From Pseudarthrobacter sulfonivorans (GTDB lineage: Bacteria > Actinomycetota > Actinomycetes > Actinomycetales > Micrococcaceae): DNA of 64,000 nt. The translations under genes and the position numbers were made by a program. Shown here piece by piece: positions 27,421-36,776 of this stretch. The stretch lies in NCBI RefSeq assembly GCF_014712225.1, contig NZ_JACXBW010000009.1:124001-188000 (forward strand), written 5' to 3'. Position 1 is the first letter of the stretch. The number at the start of each line of letters is the position of its first letter. Below the pieces are notes generated by a model. It was not told where the DNA came from. It ran no database searches and was given only the letters and a program-made list of their open reading frames with translations.

Positions 27421-30216
27421 ATGAACGCCGTCCAGAGGTTCATCAGAAGCAAAGTGCTGCTGTTGACCGCGGCCATCTTGATCGCAGCCATGTGCTTGTC
27501 GGTCCTCGTCCAAGGCCAGTCGCAGGCCGCGCTTAAGAGGACGGTGGATGAGAACTCCCGGGGGCTTTACGACGTCCTTGTCCAGGCCAAGGCAGGATCC
27601 TCGGCGCTCATGCAGCCGGAGATCGCCAACGGCGGGGGAGGCGTCAGCTTCGACCAGCTCGAAAAGATCCGGAAGCTCTCCGGAACCTCGGTTGCGGCTC
27701 CGATCAGCCTGGTCTCCCGTGTCACGCAGAACCTGGAGGCTCCCCGGCTCGATGCCATGGACTTCCTGGGCTACAACTCAGGGCTTGCCGGCACAGCCAC
27801 CACGGACCAGGCGGCCGGCGCCACCGACCCCGCCAAATGGCCCGCGGCCGAATCTGTCCTGAGCGACACACCAAAGAAGTACCGTCTCACCGCCAGTGCA
27901 GTCAGCTCCGACGGCGTCTCCGAACAGGTACTGTTCAAGTCCTCGGCCGAAGGGTCGCTGGGCAAGGCCAAGCTCGTCGAGGAACAGACGGCCGGCGGCA
28001 AGAGCATCCGGATCGCACCTCCGACGGGCGAGACGGGCCTCAAATTCCCCGCCCCTGCCGGCGGTTCCGAACACAACCTCTTCAACCTGTCGGTGTCCCT
28101 GCCCCTGTCACCGGAGGTGACCGAATCCGTAGTCGCCGTCGACCCTGTGGCCGAGCGCGCACTGCTTGGCTCCGCCGGCGACTTCCTCGCGCCGCTGGAG
28201 AAGGCCCCGCCCGCTGACGCCCGCAACGCCGGAGCGATCGGCCGGCACTTCGAAAGCCTCTTCACCAACGGCATCAGCATGGAAGAGCTCGAAGAAGGAC
28301 CTGACTTCCTGGGCGTCAAGCTCAAATACTGGGCGCCGCTGATGACCCAGTACCAGCAGGCCAAGCGCACCGGCCAGCTCACCGCCGACTCCCAGGGCAT
28401 CCCGCTGATTGTGCGCTCCGGAACCTCCCTTGACCTTAAGTACAACGTCAAGATCGAGGAGATAGACGCCGCCGGCAAGGTAGTCAAGGACGTGGGCACG
28501 GCATCGCGTTCACTGGGCAAGGATTACCTGCCCTTCGTTTCCAAGGACCCGTTCGCCCTGTCCTGGCCAGGTTCCACCGACCATTCGTCGCTTTTGGGCG
28601 CCCAGGGCAACTTCAACCAGGGCCTCTACACTCCCGCGACATGGAGCACTGACTTTGCTGCCGCGCCGAAGTACACCGACGGCGAGAAAGCTGCCAACGG
28701 GGCGGTCGGGAAGACGGCCACGCCGGGGGACTGGGTCACTGTGAACCGCCTGCCGGAGAAGGGCGCAAACGGTGCCCCGGTGGACCAGACCCAGCGTGAA
28801 CCGGTTGACGAACGCTCCTACCGCGAGGACCTTGCCACGGGCGAGAAGCTCGCCGCTCCGCTGGCCATGGTTTACGGGACGTTCGACCCCGCGGCCGTTG
28901 AGGCAGCGGCCGGCGACGTCAACCGGCTGCCCCTGGGCGGCTACGATCCGACGCCCCTGACCCTCACCAAGGATGCCGACGGCAAGGCCGTGGCAGCCAC
29001 GGACCTCAAACCATCGCTCAGCGCGACGGGACTGGCCAGCCAGTCAGCCGGTGCCATCACGGACTACTACGGCCTTGCGGCCGCCCGCGGCTACAAGGAC
29101 AACGCCGCGGTGATCGACGCTGTCCGCGTCCGCGCCAAGGCCCCCGGCAGCTGGAAAGAAGCCCAGCCCGACGTCGAAAAACTCGCCGGTGAAATCCGTG
29201 GCATGGGCCTGGAAGCCACCGTGGTGGCCGGTTCAGCGCGCGAAGACGCCAGCATCTTTGTGCCCGGATACTCCAAGGACGACGCGGGCAAGGAGTCAGC
29301 GCTGGGCACCGTCAAGCAGTCCTGGGTCCGGCAGAACGCGGCAGACGCCGTCACCGGCTCTCTGACGGGGACCAACGTCACGCTGCTGTTCCTCACCCTG
29401 TGCGGAGCCGCCCTGCTGACCGGTGCCTCCACTGTCAGCTACATCCGGAAACGCAAACGCGAAGCCGGGACCCTGCGCGCCATGGGCTGGACACAGCGGC
29501 GGATCCGTACTTGGGTACTGGAGGAATTCGCCGTCGGCGCGGCATTGCTCGCAGTGGCCGGCATCGTGCTGAGCCTGGTGAGCTGGAGCCTGACCACGGC
29601 GCTGGTGTCCGCCGCCGTCCTGGCCCTTTATGCGGCAGCGGCTTTCTTCGCGGCACAGCAACTGCGCCACCGCGACGAGGTGGATCAGGAACCGCAGCAC
29701 GATGAGCGGCTGATCCCGGTGGATTCACCGCTGACGTTCGCCAACCGCCAACTGAGCACCAACAAGTTCAACACCTTGTCACTGGCAGTGGCAGTTGGCG
29801 TGTTCGGAGCCGCAGCGGGTGGTCTCGTGGCTTTGCTGATCGACATTCCACGCGCTGCCGGTGCGAGTGCCCTCAGCGGCCTGGCTGCGGCCAGCGTGGC
29901 CCTGCCGAGCATGCTGCTGGCCCTTGCCGGCCTCGCGGTCGGCCTGATATTGACCCTGGTGACCGGCCGGTTTGAGCTTAACGCCAAACGCCAGTACCTG
30001 GGGATCCTCGAAGCGATGGGCTGGAATCCGGACATGCTCCGCCAGGTCCGCCTCTTCGAAAATGCGCTGGTGGGGACCGTGGCGCTGCCGCTGGGCGTCC
30101 TCGGCGCGCTGGGCATCGGGCTCCTCCTTGCCCCGTATGCCGCACTGTGGGCCGGCGTCGCCGGCCTCGTGGCTGTACTTTGCTGGATACCGATTGCAAC
30201 GAAAGTGGTCCAATGA
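27421..30216 (+). CDS. FtsX/MacB-type ABC exporter permease with large extracytoplasmic domain
   Basis: 931 residues. AGGGAG is four bases before the ATG. One membrane helix at residues ~8-28 (SKVLLLTAAILIAAMCLSVLV) is followed by roughly 610 residues outside the membrane. The first FtsX domain then appears (LLFLTLCGAALLTGASTVSYIRKRKREAGTLRAMGWTQRRIR), and a second after ~100 residues (VGLILTLVTGRFELNAKRQYLGILEAMGWNPDMLRQ). The Arg/Lys-rich loop followed by LRAMGW is the typical coupling helix. It overlaps its ATPase by four bases. Such systems act in mechanotransmission, lipoprotein or peptide export, or bacitracin-type resistance; the job here is unknown. Confidence 0.87.
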   Translation: MNAVQRFIRSKVLLLTAAILIAAMCLSVLVQGQSQAALKRTVDENSRGLYDVLVQAKAGSSALMQPEIANGGGGVSFDQLEKIRKLSGTSVAAPISLVSRVTQNLEAPRLDAMDFLGYNSGLAGTATTDQAAGATDPAKWPAAESVLSDTPKKYRLTASAVSSDGVSEQVLFKSSAEGSLGKAKLVEEQTAGGKSIRIAPPTGETGLKFPAPAGGSEHNLFNLSVSLPLSPEVTESVVAVDPVAERALLGSAGDFLAPLEKAPPADARNAGAIGRHFESLFTNGISMEELEEGPDFLGVKLKYWAPLMTQYQQAKRTGQLTADSQGIPLIVRSGTSLDLKYNVKIEEIDAAGKVVKDVGTASRSLGKDYLPFVSKDPFALSWPGSTDHSSLLGAQGNFNQGLYTPATWSTDFAAAPKYTDGEKAANGAVGKTATPGDWVTVNRLPEKGANGAPVDQTQREPVDERSYREDLATGEKLAAPLAMVYGTFDPAAVEAAAGDVNRLPLGGYDPTPLTLTKDADGKAVAATDLKPSLSATGLASQSAGAITDYYGLAAARGYKDNAAVIDAVRVRAKAPGSWKEAQPDVEKLAGEIRGMGLEATVVAGSAREDASIFVPGYSKDDAGKESALGTVKQSWVRQNAADAVTGSLTGTNVTLLFLTLCGAALLTGASTVSYIRKRKREAGTLRAMGWTQRRIRTWVLEEFAVGAALLAVAGIVLSLVSWSLTTALVSAAVLALYAAAAFFAAQQLRHRDEVDQEPQHDERLIPVDSPLTFANRQLSTNKFNTLSLAVAVGVFGAAAGGLVALLIDIPRAAGASALSGLAAASVALPSMLLALAGLAVGLILTLVTGRFELNAKRQYLGILEAMGWNPDMLRQVRLFENALVGTVALPLGVLGALGIGLLLAPYAALWAGVAGLVAVLCWIPIATKVVQ

Positions 30217-30968
30217 CAAACCAGATGAATGTTCACCGGAGCCGGAGGTCCGGCGCTGCTGACGCGCCCCTGCAGACCCGTGCCAACACCATCGTCAAGG
30301 CCGCGGACCACGGGACCCCGCTGGAACTGAGCGATATCACCATCCGCTATGGCGGCGGCAAGGGCGGCGCGGAAGCCGTCAGTGTCGTCGAGGGCTTCGA
30401 CCTCACCCTGCATGCCGGTGAGATGCACTGCGTCGCCGGCCGAAGCGGCTCGGGCAAGACCAGCATCCTGACTGTCGGCGCCGGACTGACGCTGCCGACG
30501 TCGGGCCGCGTCTTCTGGGAAGGCGATTCGCTCGAAAGCATGGGCGACGACGAAATCGCGGACCGCCGTCGTGCCCTGATCGGCTATGTGGACCAGGGCG
30601 GCGCCCTGATTGACGGCATGAGCGCTTTGGAGAACGTCCTATTGCCCGCGGTGCCCGACGGCGAGGTGGACCAGCGGCGCGACATGGCCAAGGACCTCCT
30701 GGACCTGGTAGGCCTCGGGCGCCGGATGCGCCACCGCCCCGCGCAGCTGTCCGGCGGTGAACGCCAGCGCGTGGCCATTGCCCGTGCGTTGATCCTGGGC
30801 ACCCGCGTGCTGGTGGTGGACGAGCCCACCGCCAGCCTCGACAGGGCGTCCGCCAACCGCATCATCAGCATCCTCAAGGACACCACCTCGGACGGAATCG
30901 CGGTGCTGGTCGCCTCACACGACCACGAACTGGTCCGCCTGAGCGATACGCTGACTGAACTCATCTAG
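30213..30968 (+). CDS. ABC exporter ATP-binding protein (LolD/MacB type)
   Basis: 251 residues. The ATG at 30213 overlaps the permease stop (ATGA), a sign of coupling and of a 1:1 partner. Walker A is GRSGSGKTS, the signature LSGGERQR, Walker B VLVVDEPTASLD and the switch His is in ASHDHEL. About 40 variable residues precede the first beta strand LELSDITIRY. It should power the FtsX-type permease. No accessory lipoprotein or two-component system gene is adjacent. Confidence 0.9.
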   Translation: MTNQMNVHRSRRSGAADAPLQTRANTIVKAADHGTPLELSDITIRYGGGKGGAEAVSVVEGFDLTLHAGEMHCVAGRSGSGKTSILTVGAGLTLPTSGRVFWEGDSLESMGDDEIADRRRALIGYVDQGGALIDGMSALENVLLPAVPDGEVDQRRDMAKDLLDLVGLGRRMRHRPAQLSGGERQRVAIARALILGTRVLVVDEPTASLDRASANRIISILKDTTSDGIAVLVASHDHELVRLSDTLTELI

Positions 30969-31001
30969 CCCGCCCCTCCGCACCAAAGGTACCGTCCGCA
31001 C

Positions 31002-32561
31002 GTGACTGCTTCAGAGAAATCCCCGTTCTACATCACCACGGCCATCACTTACCCGAACGGCGTGCCCCACATCGGGCATGCCTACGAGTACATTGCCACC
31101 GACGCCATGGCCCGCTTCAAGCGGCTGGACGGGCATGAAGTGATGTTCCTGACGGGCACCGATGAGCACGGCATGAAGATTGCGCAGGCGGCCGAGAAAG
31201 AGGGCATCACGCCCAAGGAGCTGGTGGACCGCAACGCCGAGGTATACAAAGCCGCGCACGCCGCCCTGGGCATCACGTACGACCGCTTCATCCGGACCAC
31301 GGACACCGACCACTACGCCGCGTCGCAGGCCATCTGGAAGAAGATGGAAGCCAACGGGGATATTTACCTGTCCAAGTACGAGGGCTGGTATTCCGTCCGG
31401 GACGAGGCGTTCTACGTGGAAGACGACACCGTGGTGAAGGACGACGGCGTGCGCTACTCCAAGGAGACGGACACCGAAGTGACGTGGACAGCGGAGGAGA
31501 GCTACTTCTTCCGGCTGGCCGCCTACCAGGACCGCCTGCTGGCGCTTTACGAAGCCCAGCCCGAATTCGGAGCTCCGCAGTCCCGGTTCAACGAGGTCAT
31601 CAGCTTCGTCAGGCGCGGCCTGGAGGACCTTTCCATCAGCCGCACCACCTTTGACTGGGGAGTTCCGGTACCCGGCAACGACAAGCACGTGATGTACGTG
31701 TGGGTGGACGCGCTTACCAACTACCTGACCGGTGTGGGCTACCCGGACGTTGAGTCGGAGTCCTTCCGCAAGTTCTGGCCGGCTGACGTGCACATCATCG
31801 GCAAGGACATCTCCCGCTTCCACGCCATCTACTGGCCCGCGTTCCTGATGAGCGCAGGCATTGAGCTGCCCAAGCGGGTCATGATCCATGGCTTCCTCCA
31901 CAACAACGGGGTGAAGATGTCCAAGTCCCTGGGCAATGTTGTGGCCCCGGCGGACTTCGTGGCACAGTACGGCCTCGACCAGGTGCGGTTCTTCTTCCTC
32001 CGCGAAGTCCCGTTCGGTGCCGATGGCAGCTACAATCACGAGGCGATTGTGGGCAGGATGAACTCGGACCTGGCCAACAACTTCGGCAACCTCGCGCAGC
32101 GCTCACTTTCCATGGTGGCGAAGAACTGCGACGGCAAGGTTCCGGTGCCGGGGGCCTTCACAGCTGAAGACACGGCGATCCTTGAGCAGGCCAACGGGCT
32201 TCTTCAGACCGCCAGGGCCGCTTTCGAAAAGCAGGAGTTCAGCCGCGCTTTGGAGGCCATCTGGGGCGTACTGGGGGACACCAATGCCTACTTCGCCGAG
32301 CAGGCCCCGTGGGTGCTGCGGAAGACCGACGTCGGCCGCATGAACACCGTCCTCTACGTCACGCTCGAAGTGCTGCGGATCGTGTCCATCCTTGCGCAGC
32401 CGGTGATGCCGAATGCCACGGCGGCCCTGCTGGATACCCTTGGCCAGCCCGAGGGCGAAGCGCGCCAGTTCGCCGCGCTCACCACGCCGATCGTCGCCGG
32501 AACGCCGCTGCCCGCGCCCTCGCCGGTCTTCCCCAAGTATGAGGAACCCGCCGAAGCCTAG
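31002..32561 (+). CDS. metG: Methionyl-tRNA synthetase
   Basis: 519 residues, GTG start. It charges tRNA-Met with methionine. The class I HIGH-like motif is [19 protein letters not shown] near residue 20, and KMSKS is at residues 305-309 ([12 protein letters not shown]). The connective peptide lacks the four zinc-binding cysteines, so it belongs to the zinc-independent one-domain group common in actinobacteria; the C-terminal dimerisation domain of E. coli MetG is absent. It starts 33 bases after the ABC ATPase. Identity is firm. Confidence 0.96.
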   Translation: MTASEKSPFYITTAITYPNGVPHIGHAYEYIATDAMARFKRLDGHEVMFLTGTDEHGMKIAQAAEKEGITPKELVDRNAEVYKAAHAALGITYDRFIRTTDTDHYAASQAIWKKMEANGDIYLSKYEGWYSVRDEAFYVEDDTVVKDDGVRYSKETDTEVTWTAEESYFFRLAAYQDRLLALYEAQPEFGAPQSRFNEVISFVRRGLEDLSISRTTFDWGVPVPGNDKHVMYVWVDALTNYLTGVGYPDVESESFRKFWPADVHIIGKDISRFHAIYWPAFLMSAGIELPKRVMIHGFLHNNGVKMSKSLGNVVAPADFVAQYGLDQVRFFFLREVPFGADGSYNHEAIVGRMNSDLANNFGNLAQRSLSMVAKNCDGKVPVPGAFTAEDTAILEQANGLLQTARAAFEKQEFSRALEAIWGVLGDTNAYFAEQAPWVLRKTDVGRMNTVLYVTLEVLRIVSILAQPVMPNATAALLDTLGQPEGEARQFAALTTPIVAGTPLPAPSPVFPKYEEPAEA

Positions 32562-32820
32562 GTAGGTCCGGGCAGGCTTGTTTGTACCCGAACTGAGTAC
32601 GGTTCGGGCAAAGGCAGTAATTGGCCTCCCGGAAAGCGGGTAACGAGTACTGGAGACACAGGGATTGCCGCTGCATAGCCTAATCGGGTTAGCAAGCTGA
32701 TGATTCGCATCTGGGAGAACCGTCGCACCGATGCAGCTGTTTGCCATTTTCGCCCTTGCGTCGGGGCGCCGTTTTCCCCACGTCTGATCAGTTTGGACCA
32801 GACTATGGATGGAGACGGAA
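32562..32820 (+). other. 259-base noncoding leader with several hairpins before the surface protein gene
   Basis: No credible frame is present. CCCGAAC (32587-32593) pairs with GTTCGGG (32602-32608) and may terminate metG. Further on, smaller pairings occur around CCGG-AAA-GCGG and CCTAA-TCGG-GTTAG. The density of A/G-rich single-stranded spacers resembles a structured leader, but I cannot match it to a riboswitch consensus I know. Confidence 0.35.
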
Positions 32821-33468
32821 ATGAAACGGATCCTTGCCACCTTGGGTGTCACCGGCCTCGCATTACTCGGTGCCACGGCTCCGGCTACAGCAGGGGGTGA
32901 CGATGGAGAAGACGACCACCGAACTATTACTATCTGCCACGCCACCGGCTCGGAAAGCTATGAGCAGCTCACGGTTGACTGGCATGCCTTGAAGGGGCAC
33001 GCCTGGCATGATGATGACATCATTCCTCGGGGCGAAAAGTGGGACGGTAAGAACTGGGACGCCGATGGGCGAGCCATTTATTACAACGGTTGCGAGCCTT
33101 GCCCCGAAGAGGAGGTTGTTCCGGAGGAACCGGTGGTTGTTGTTCCGCCGGTTGTTGTTCCGCCGGAGGAACCGGTGGTTGTTGTGCCGCCGGTAGTTCC
33201 GCCGGTTGTGCCGCCGGTAGTTCCGCCGGTTGTACCGCCGGTAGTGCCGCCGGTAGTGACTCCCATCGGGGCCGTGGTTGCACCGCCGGCCGCTCCCGCC
33301 GTGGTGGTCAATAACCCCGGTTTGAACGTCCAGACCGCCGTGGCACCCACCGGCTCGGTGCTTGCTCCCTGGGCCGCTGGCCTGATTGTGATGTTGCTCG
33401 CGGCCGCGGGAGTGGCTGCCCGCAAGGTGCTGATGGCAGGCGGCCTGCCCGGGGACCGCAAGGACTAA
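32821..33468 (+). CDS. Secreted surface protein with Pro/Val repeats and putative NVQTA sorting signal
   Basis: 215 residues. ATG 32821 has GGAG seven bases upstream. A signal peptide (cleavage near PATAGG) is followed by a ~70-residue domain starting ITICHATGSESYEQLTVDW and containing HAWHDDDIIP and YYNGCEPC; I know such ICHATGS domains from other actinobacterial secreted proteins, function unknown. A repeat stalk of Pro and Val covers about residues 100-146. The C-terminus has NVQTA at residues 169-173, a hydrophobic helix at ~182-200, then Arg-Lys and a short tail. This layout is that of a sortase substrate but without LPXTG. The next gene is a sortase. Anchoring to the wall is inference. 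Confidence 0.8.
   Translation: MKRILATLGVTGLALLGATAPATAGGDDGEDDHRTITICHATGSESYEQLTVDWHALKGHAWHDDDIIPRGEKWDGKNWDADGRAIYYNGCEPCPEEEVVPEEPVVVVPPVVVPPEEPVVVVPPVVPPVVPPVVPPVVPPVVPPVVTPIGAVVAPPAAPAVVVNNPGLNVQTAVAPTGSVLAPWAAGLIVMLLAAAGVAARKVLMAGGLPGDRKD
33118..33258 (+). repeat. Tandem repeat encoding the Pro/Val stalk
   Basis: In-frame short repeats with codons for Pro-Pro-Val-Val recur, with 12-base units such as CCGCCGGTAGTT repeated about six times from ~33187, after two longer blocks containing GAGGAACCGGTGGTT. Slippage here would alter stalk length between strains. Confidence 0.85.
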
Positions 33469-33583
33469 TCCCGGTAACTGACGCCTGCAAGGGCGTCCGG
33501 TAACACAGTGGCAGGCGCCGTGGCCGAAAGGGCACGGCGCCTGCCGCCAGCCACGCAGATTCCCACAAATATGCGAGGGAACC

Positions 33584-34336
33584 ATGGACACCGAACCCCA
33601 GCAGCTCTCCTCCGATCCGCCCGTAAGTCCAGATCCGGCCGGGCCGGGACCGGACGCCCGGCCTCGGAGGATTTTCAGCGTCAGAAGCACCCTGTTCGTG
33701 GTGCTGTGCGGGCTCCTCGCCTATTTAGCTGTTGCATTTCTTCCCCAGATCACAGGGCCTGGCCCTGCTCCGGCAACGGTGATTGCCCAGCCAACGCCCA
33801 CAGCCCTGGCCACGCCGACACCGACGCCGGCACCCACTGGCGTGCAGACGGAGGCAGTTCCCCCGGTTCCGGCCGGTCCCGCCGCGGCCCCGCCGCAACG
33901 GCTGGTTTACCCAGCGGCGGACATTGATGTGGTGATCCATCCGCTGGAACCCAGCGGCGAGGACGAGGCCACCCAGACCATTGTGCCGCCACCTACGATG
34001 GACGGCTACTGGCTCACCCCCTATGGGGCTCCCGGCGCGGGCTCGAATAACACCACGTACGTGGCCGGCCACAGCTGGCTGGACAGGGATGCACCCTTTA
34101 ACCACCTGAGCGCGAAGGCCGCTGTGGGCGACCAGCTCACCGTCGCCACCGCCACCGGCGGACTGGCCTACCGCGTGGATTCTGTGACGACCTACAGCAA
34201 GTCAGGCCTGAAGGACAGTCCCATCTGGCAGGTGGTGCCCAATAGGCTGGTCCTTATTTCCTGCTACACGGATGATCCCTGGGGAACAAACGTTGTGGTG
34301 GTTGCTTCTCCGGACCCGGCCGTTCCTCTTCGGTGA
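33584..34336 (+). CDS. Class F sortase (transpeptidase) lacking the usual Arg
   Basis: 250 residues. The ATG follows a weak GAGGGA-like site. There is a short disordered start, one membrane helix (STLFVVLCGLLAYLAVAFL), a ~60-residue Pro/Thr/Ala linker, and the sortase barrel from about residue 105. The catalytic His163 is in TTYVAGHSWLD and Cys227 in LVLISCYTDD. Class F enzymes normally carry Arg a few residues on, just before the last strand (RDNVVV-like); here the matching segment reads WGTNVVVVAS with no Arg. It may be a divergent active subfamily or inactive. The preceding surface protein is its likely substrate. Confidence 0.85.
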   Translation: MDTEPQQLSSDPPVSPDPAGPGPDARPRRIFSVRSTLFVVLCGLLAYLAVAFLPQITGPGPAPATVIAQPTPTALATPTPTPAPTGVQTEAVPPVPAGPAAAPPQRLVYPAADIDVVIHPLEPSGEDEATQTIVPPPTMDGYWLTPYGAPGAGSNNTTYVAGHSWLDRDAPFNHLSAKAAVGDQLTVATATGGLAYRVDSVTTYSKSGLKDSPIWQVVPNRLVLISCYTDDPWGTNVVVVASPDPAVPLR

Positions 34337-34345
34337 CTCTCGTCA

Positions 34346-34392
34346 TCTCAGTAAGTGAGACTGATTGTCCGGCATGCGGATTCAGTTAATAT
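34346..34392 (+). promoter_or_regulatory. leuB promoter with TCTCA-N5-TGAGA operator
   Basis: TCTCAGTAAGTGAGA (34346-34360) is a perfect 5-bp palindrome with a 5-base spacer, matching one in the iclR/leuC region. Five bases on comes TTGTCC (34365-34370) and, after 16 bases, TAATAT (34387-34392), a plausible promoter that starts transcription within a few bases of the leuB ATG. Control by the IclR protein is inferred. Confidence 0.6.
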
Positions 34393-34401
34393 TCTTGAAC
34401 C

Positions 34402-35454
34402 ATGAGCGCATCCACCATCAATCTCGCAGTTATTCCCGGTGACGGCATTGGCCCCGAGGTCATTGCCGAGGCACTGAAGGTTCTCGAAAAGGCAGTCGCA
34501 GCCGAAGGCGTCGCCCTGGAGCAGACCCACTACGAGCTTGGTGCCGAGCACTGGCTGGCTACAGGGGAAACCCTGCCGGATGACGTCCTGGCAGACCTGC
34601 GCACCCGGGATGCGATCCTGTTCGGTGCGGTGGGCGCTGCACCCGGCGACACCAGGATTCCGTCGGGCATCATCGAGCGGGAGATGCTCCTGAAGCTCCG
34701 CTTCAGCCTGGACCACTACGTCAACCTGCGGCCCTCACGTTTGTACGGCTCGGTGGGCAGCCCGCTGGCCAACCCCGGTGTCATCGACTTCATCGTCGTC
34801 CGGGAGGGCACCGAAGGTCCGTACGTGGGCAACGGCGGCACTCTGCGCGCTGGTACGCCGCACGAGGTGGCCACCGAAGTCTCACTGAACACGGCACACG
34901 GTGTGGAGCGCGTAGTCCGCGATGCCTTCCGCCGCGCCAGCGCCCGTGAACGCAAGCACGTGACCCTCGTGCACAAGCACAACGTCCTCGTTTACGCCGG
35001 CCACCTGTGGAAGCGCACGGTCGAAGCTGTCGCCCAGGAATTCCCCGAGGTCACGCACGATTACCTGCACGTTGATGCGGCCACCATCTTCATGGTCACC
35101 GACCCCTCCCGCTTTGACGTGATTGTCACGGACAACCTCTTCGGAGACATCCTCACCGACCTGGCCGCGGCCATCACGGGCGGCATCGGGTTGGCCGCTT
35201 CCGGCAACATCAACATGGACCGCACCGCGCCGTCCATGTTCGAACCGGTCCACGGCTCCGCCCCGGACATTGCGGGCCAGCAGAAGGCTGATCCCACCGC
35301 GGCCATCCTGTCTGCGGCGCTCCTGCTGGACCACCTCGGCTATGCCGGCGCGGCACGGAAGATCGAGGCGGCCGTGATCGCCGACGTCGAAAACCGCGAC
35401 GGCGGTGCCCGCAGCACCAGCGTCGTCGGAGACGCCATCGTCGCAGCGCTCTAG
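34402..35454 (+). CDS. leuB: 3-isopropylmalate dehydrogenase
   Basis: 350 residues, NAD-dependent oxidative decarboxylase of leucine synthesis. The N-terminal [15 protein letters not shown], the substrate arginines in [19 protein letters not shown], the metal-binding [20 protein letters not shown] and the NAD-binding [20 protein letters not shown] are present. The length is that of the actinobacterial type. There is no clear Shine-Dalgarno, in keeping with a nearly leaderless transcript. It is transcribed apart from leuCD but shares a palindrome with their promoter region. ilvE follows 111 bases on. Confidence 0.96.
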   Translation: MSASTINLAVIPGDGIGPEVIAEALKVLEKAVAAEGVALEQTHYELGAEHWLATGETLPDDVLADLRTRDAILFGAVGAAPGDTRIPSGIIEREMLLKLRFSLDHYVNLRPSRLYGSVGSPLANPGVIDFIVVREGTEGPYVGNGGTLRAGTPHEVATEVSLNTAHGVERVVRDAFRRASARERKHVTLVHKHNVLVYAGHLWKRTVEAVAQEFPEVTHDYLHVDAATIFMVTDPSRFDVIVTDNLFGDILTDLAAAITGGIGLAASGNINMDRTAPSMFEPVHGSAPDIAGQQKADPTAAILSAALLLDHLGYAGAARKIEAAVIADVENRDGGARSTSVVGDAIVAAL

Positions 35455-35565
35455 GCACGCACCGGGGGCACTGCCAACGGGCGTAAGCTTGTTTCGAATT
35501 ACCAACTGCTGCCCGGCGGTTCAATGCTGAATTTTCGTCCCAAGGCAGCCGATCGTGGAGGAACC

Positions 35566-36678
35566 ATGACTCAGACTGCCCATGGCGTCGAATTCACCCA
35601 GCAGCCTTCGGCAACCCCGAAGTCAGCTGAAGAGCGTGCAGCCATCCTGGCCAACCCGGGATTCGGCAACTACTTCACCGACCACACGGCTGTGGTGGAC
35701 TACTCGGTTGACGAACACGGCACCGGTGGCTGGCACAACCCCCGCATCGAGGCGTACGGACCCATTTCCCTGGACCCGTCTGCGGCGGTGCTTCACTACG
35801 GCCAGGAGATCTTCGAGGGCCTGAAGGCCTACCGGCATGCAGACGGCTCGGTCTGGACGTTCCGGCCGGAGGCGAATGCGGCACGCCTGAACAAGTCGGC
35901 CCGCCGGCTGGCGCTCCCCGAACTGCCCGTTGAGTACTTCCTGGGCGCAATACGGGAACTGGTGGCGGCGGACAAGGAATGGGTTCCTGCCGGCGACGGG
36001 GAAGCACTGTACCTTCGCCCTTTCATGATCGCCACCGAGGCGTTCCTGGGTGTCCGGGCCGCCCGTGAAGTCTCCTTCCGTGTGATCGCCTCGCCCGCAG
36101 GCAACTACTTCGGCGGCGAGCTGAAGCCGGTGTCCATCTGGATCTCGCGCGAATACGCCCGCGCCGGCCGCGGCGGCACCGGCGCAGCGAAGTGCGGCGG
36201 CAACTACGCCGCATCCCTGATCGCCCAGCAGGAAGCAGAGGCCAACGGCTGCAAGCAGGTCCTCTTCCTGGACCACTTCAACGATGACGCCGTGGAAGAA
36301 CTCGGCGGCATGAACGTGTTCTTCGTTATGAAGGACGGCTCGCTCGTTACCCCCGCACTGACCGGAACCATCCTGGAAGGCGTCACGCGTTCGTCGGTGA
36401 TGCAGGTGGCCGAGGACATGGGCCGTGAAGTCGCCGAGCGCAAAATTACGCTGTCGGAGTGGCGCGACGGCGTCGCGTCCGGCGAGATCGCCGAGGTCTT
36501 CGCGTGCGGAACCGCCGCCGTGATCACTCCCATTGGAGTTTTGAAGGACACCACGGAGTTCATCGGCTCGGAGGACGCGAAGGCGGGGGAGACAACCATG
36601 GCCATCCGCGAGCAACTCCTCGGCATCCAGACCGGAACCGTGCCGGACAGGCACGGTTGGCTGACCCGGCTCGCCTGA
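35566..36678 (+). CDS. ilvE: Branched-chain amino acid aminotransferase
   Basis: 370 residues. GGAGGAA directly precedes the ATG at 35566; an earlier ATG at 35524 lacks a site and adds nothing conserved. This fold type IV PLP enzyme transfers amino groups to the keto acids of valine, leucine and isoleucine. The PLP lysine is K209 in GAAKCGGNYAASL, and HYGQEIFEGLKAYR and FACGTAAVITPIG are family markers. It belongs to the long (~365 residue) BcaT group. A palindromic repeat follows and may end transcription. Confidence 0.96.
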   Translation: MTQTAHGVEFTQQPSATPKSAEERAAILANPGFGNYFTDHTAVVDYSVDEHGTGGWHNPRIEAYGPISLDPSAAVLHYGQEIFEGLKAYRHADGSVWTFRPEANAARLNKSARRLALPELPVEYFLGAIRELVAADKEWVPAGDGEALYLRPFMIATEAFLGVRAAREVSFRVIASPAGNYFGGELKPVSIWISREYARAGRGGTGAAKCGGNYAASLIAQQEAEANGCKQVLFLDHFNDDAVEELGGMNVFFVMKDGSLVTPALTGTILEGVTRSSVMQVAEDMGREVAERKITLSEWRDGVASGEIAEVFACGTAAVITPIGVLKDTTEFIGSEDAKAGETTMAIREQLLGIQTGTVPDRHGWLTRLA

Positions 36679-36699
36679 GCCGCCCAAGCCACCGCACCA

Positions 36700-36762
36700 C
36701 AACGCGGGGTCACCTAACGCCCGATATCCCCATCGGGACGGGCGTTAAGTGACCCCGCGTTG
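36700..36762. repeat. 63-bp palindromic intergenic repeat, copy 1
   Basis: The arms CAACGCGGGGTCAC...TAACGCCCG (36700-36723) and CGGGCGTTAAGTGACCCCGCGTTG-type right arm (36739-36762) match at 23 of 24 positions. It sits between the convergent ilvE and hypothetical gene. A second copy with nearly the same left arm is at 48926-48990. Confidence 0.75.
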
Positions 36763-36776
36763 CTGTTTGAGGCGGC

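Noticed and set aside
32562..32820. c-di-GMP or c-di-AMP riboswitch
   Set aside because: Fragments such as GGCAAAGG and CCTAATCGGG look suggestive but the conserved cores of those classes are missing; kept only as an unassigned leader.
33118..33258. Possible CRISPR-like array
   Set aside because: Units are 12-base, in frame and code for Pro/Val without unique spacers; this is a protein repeat.
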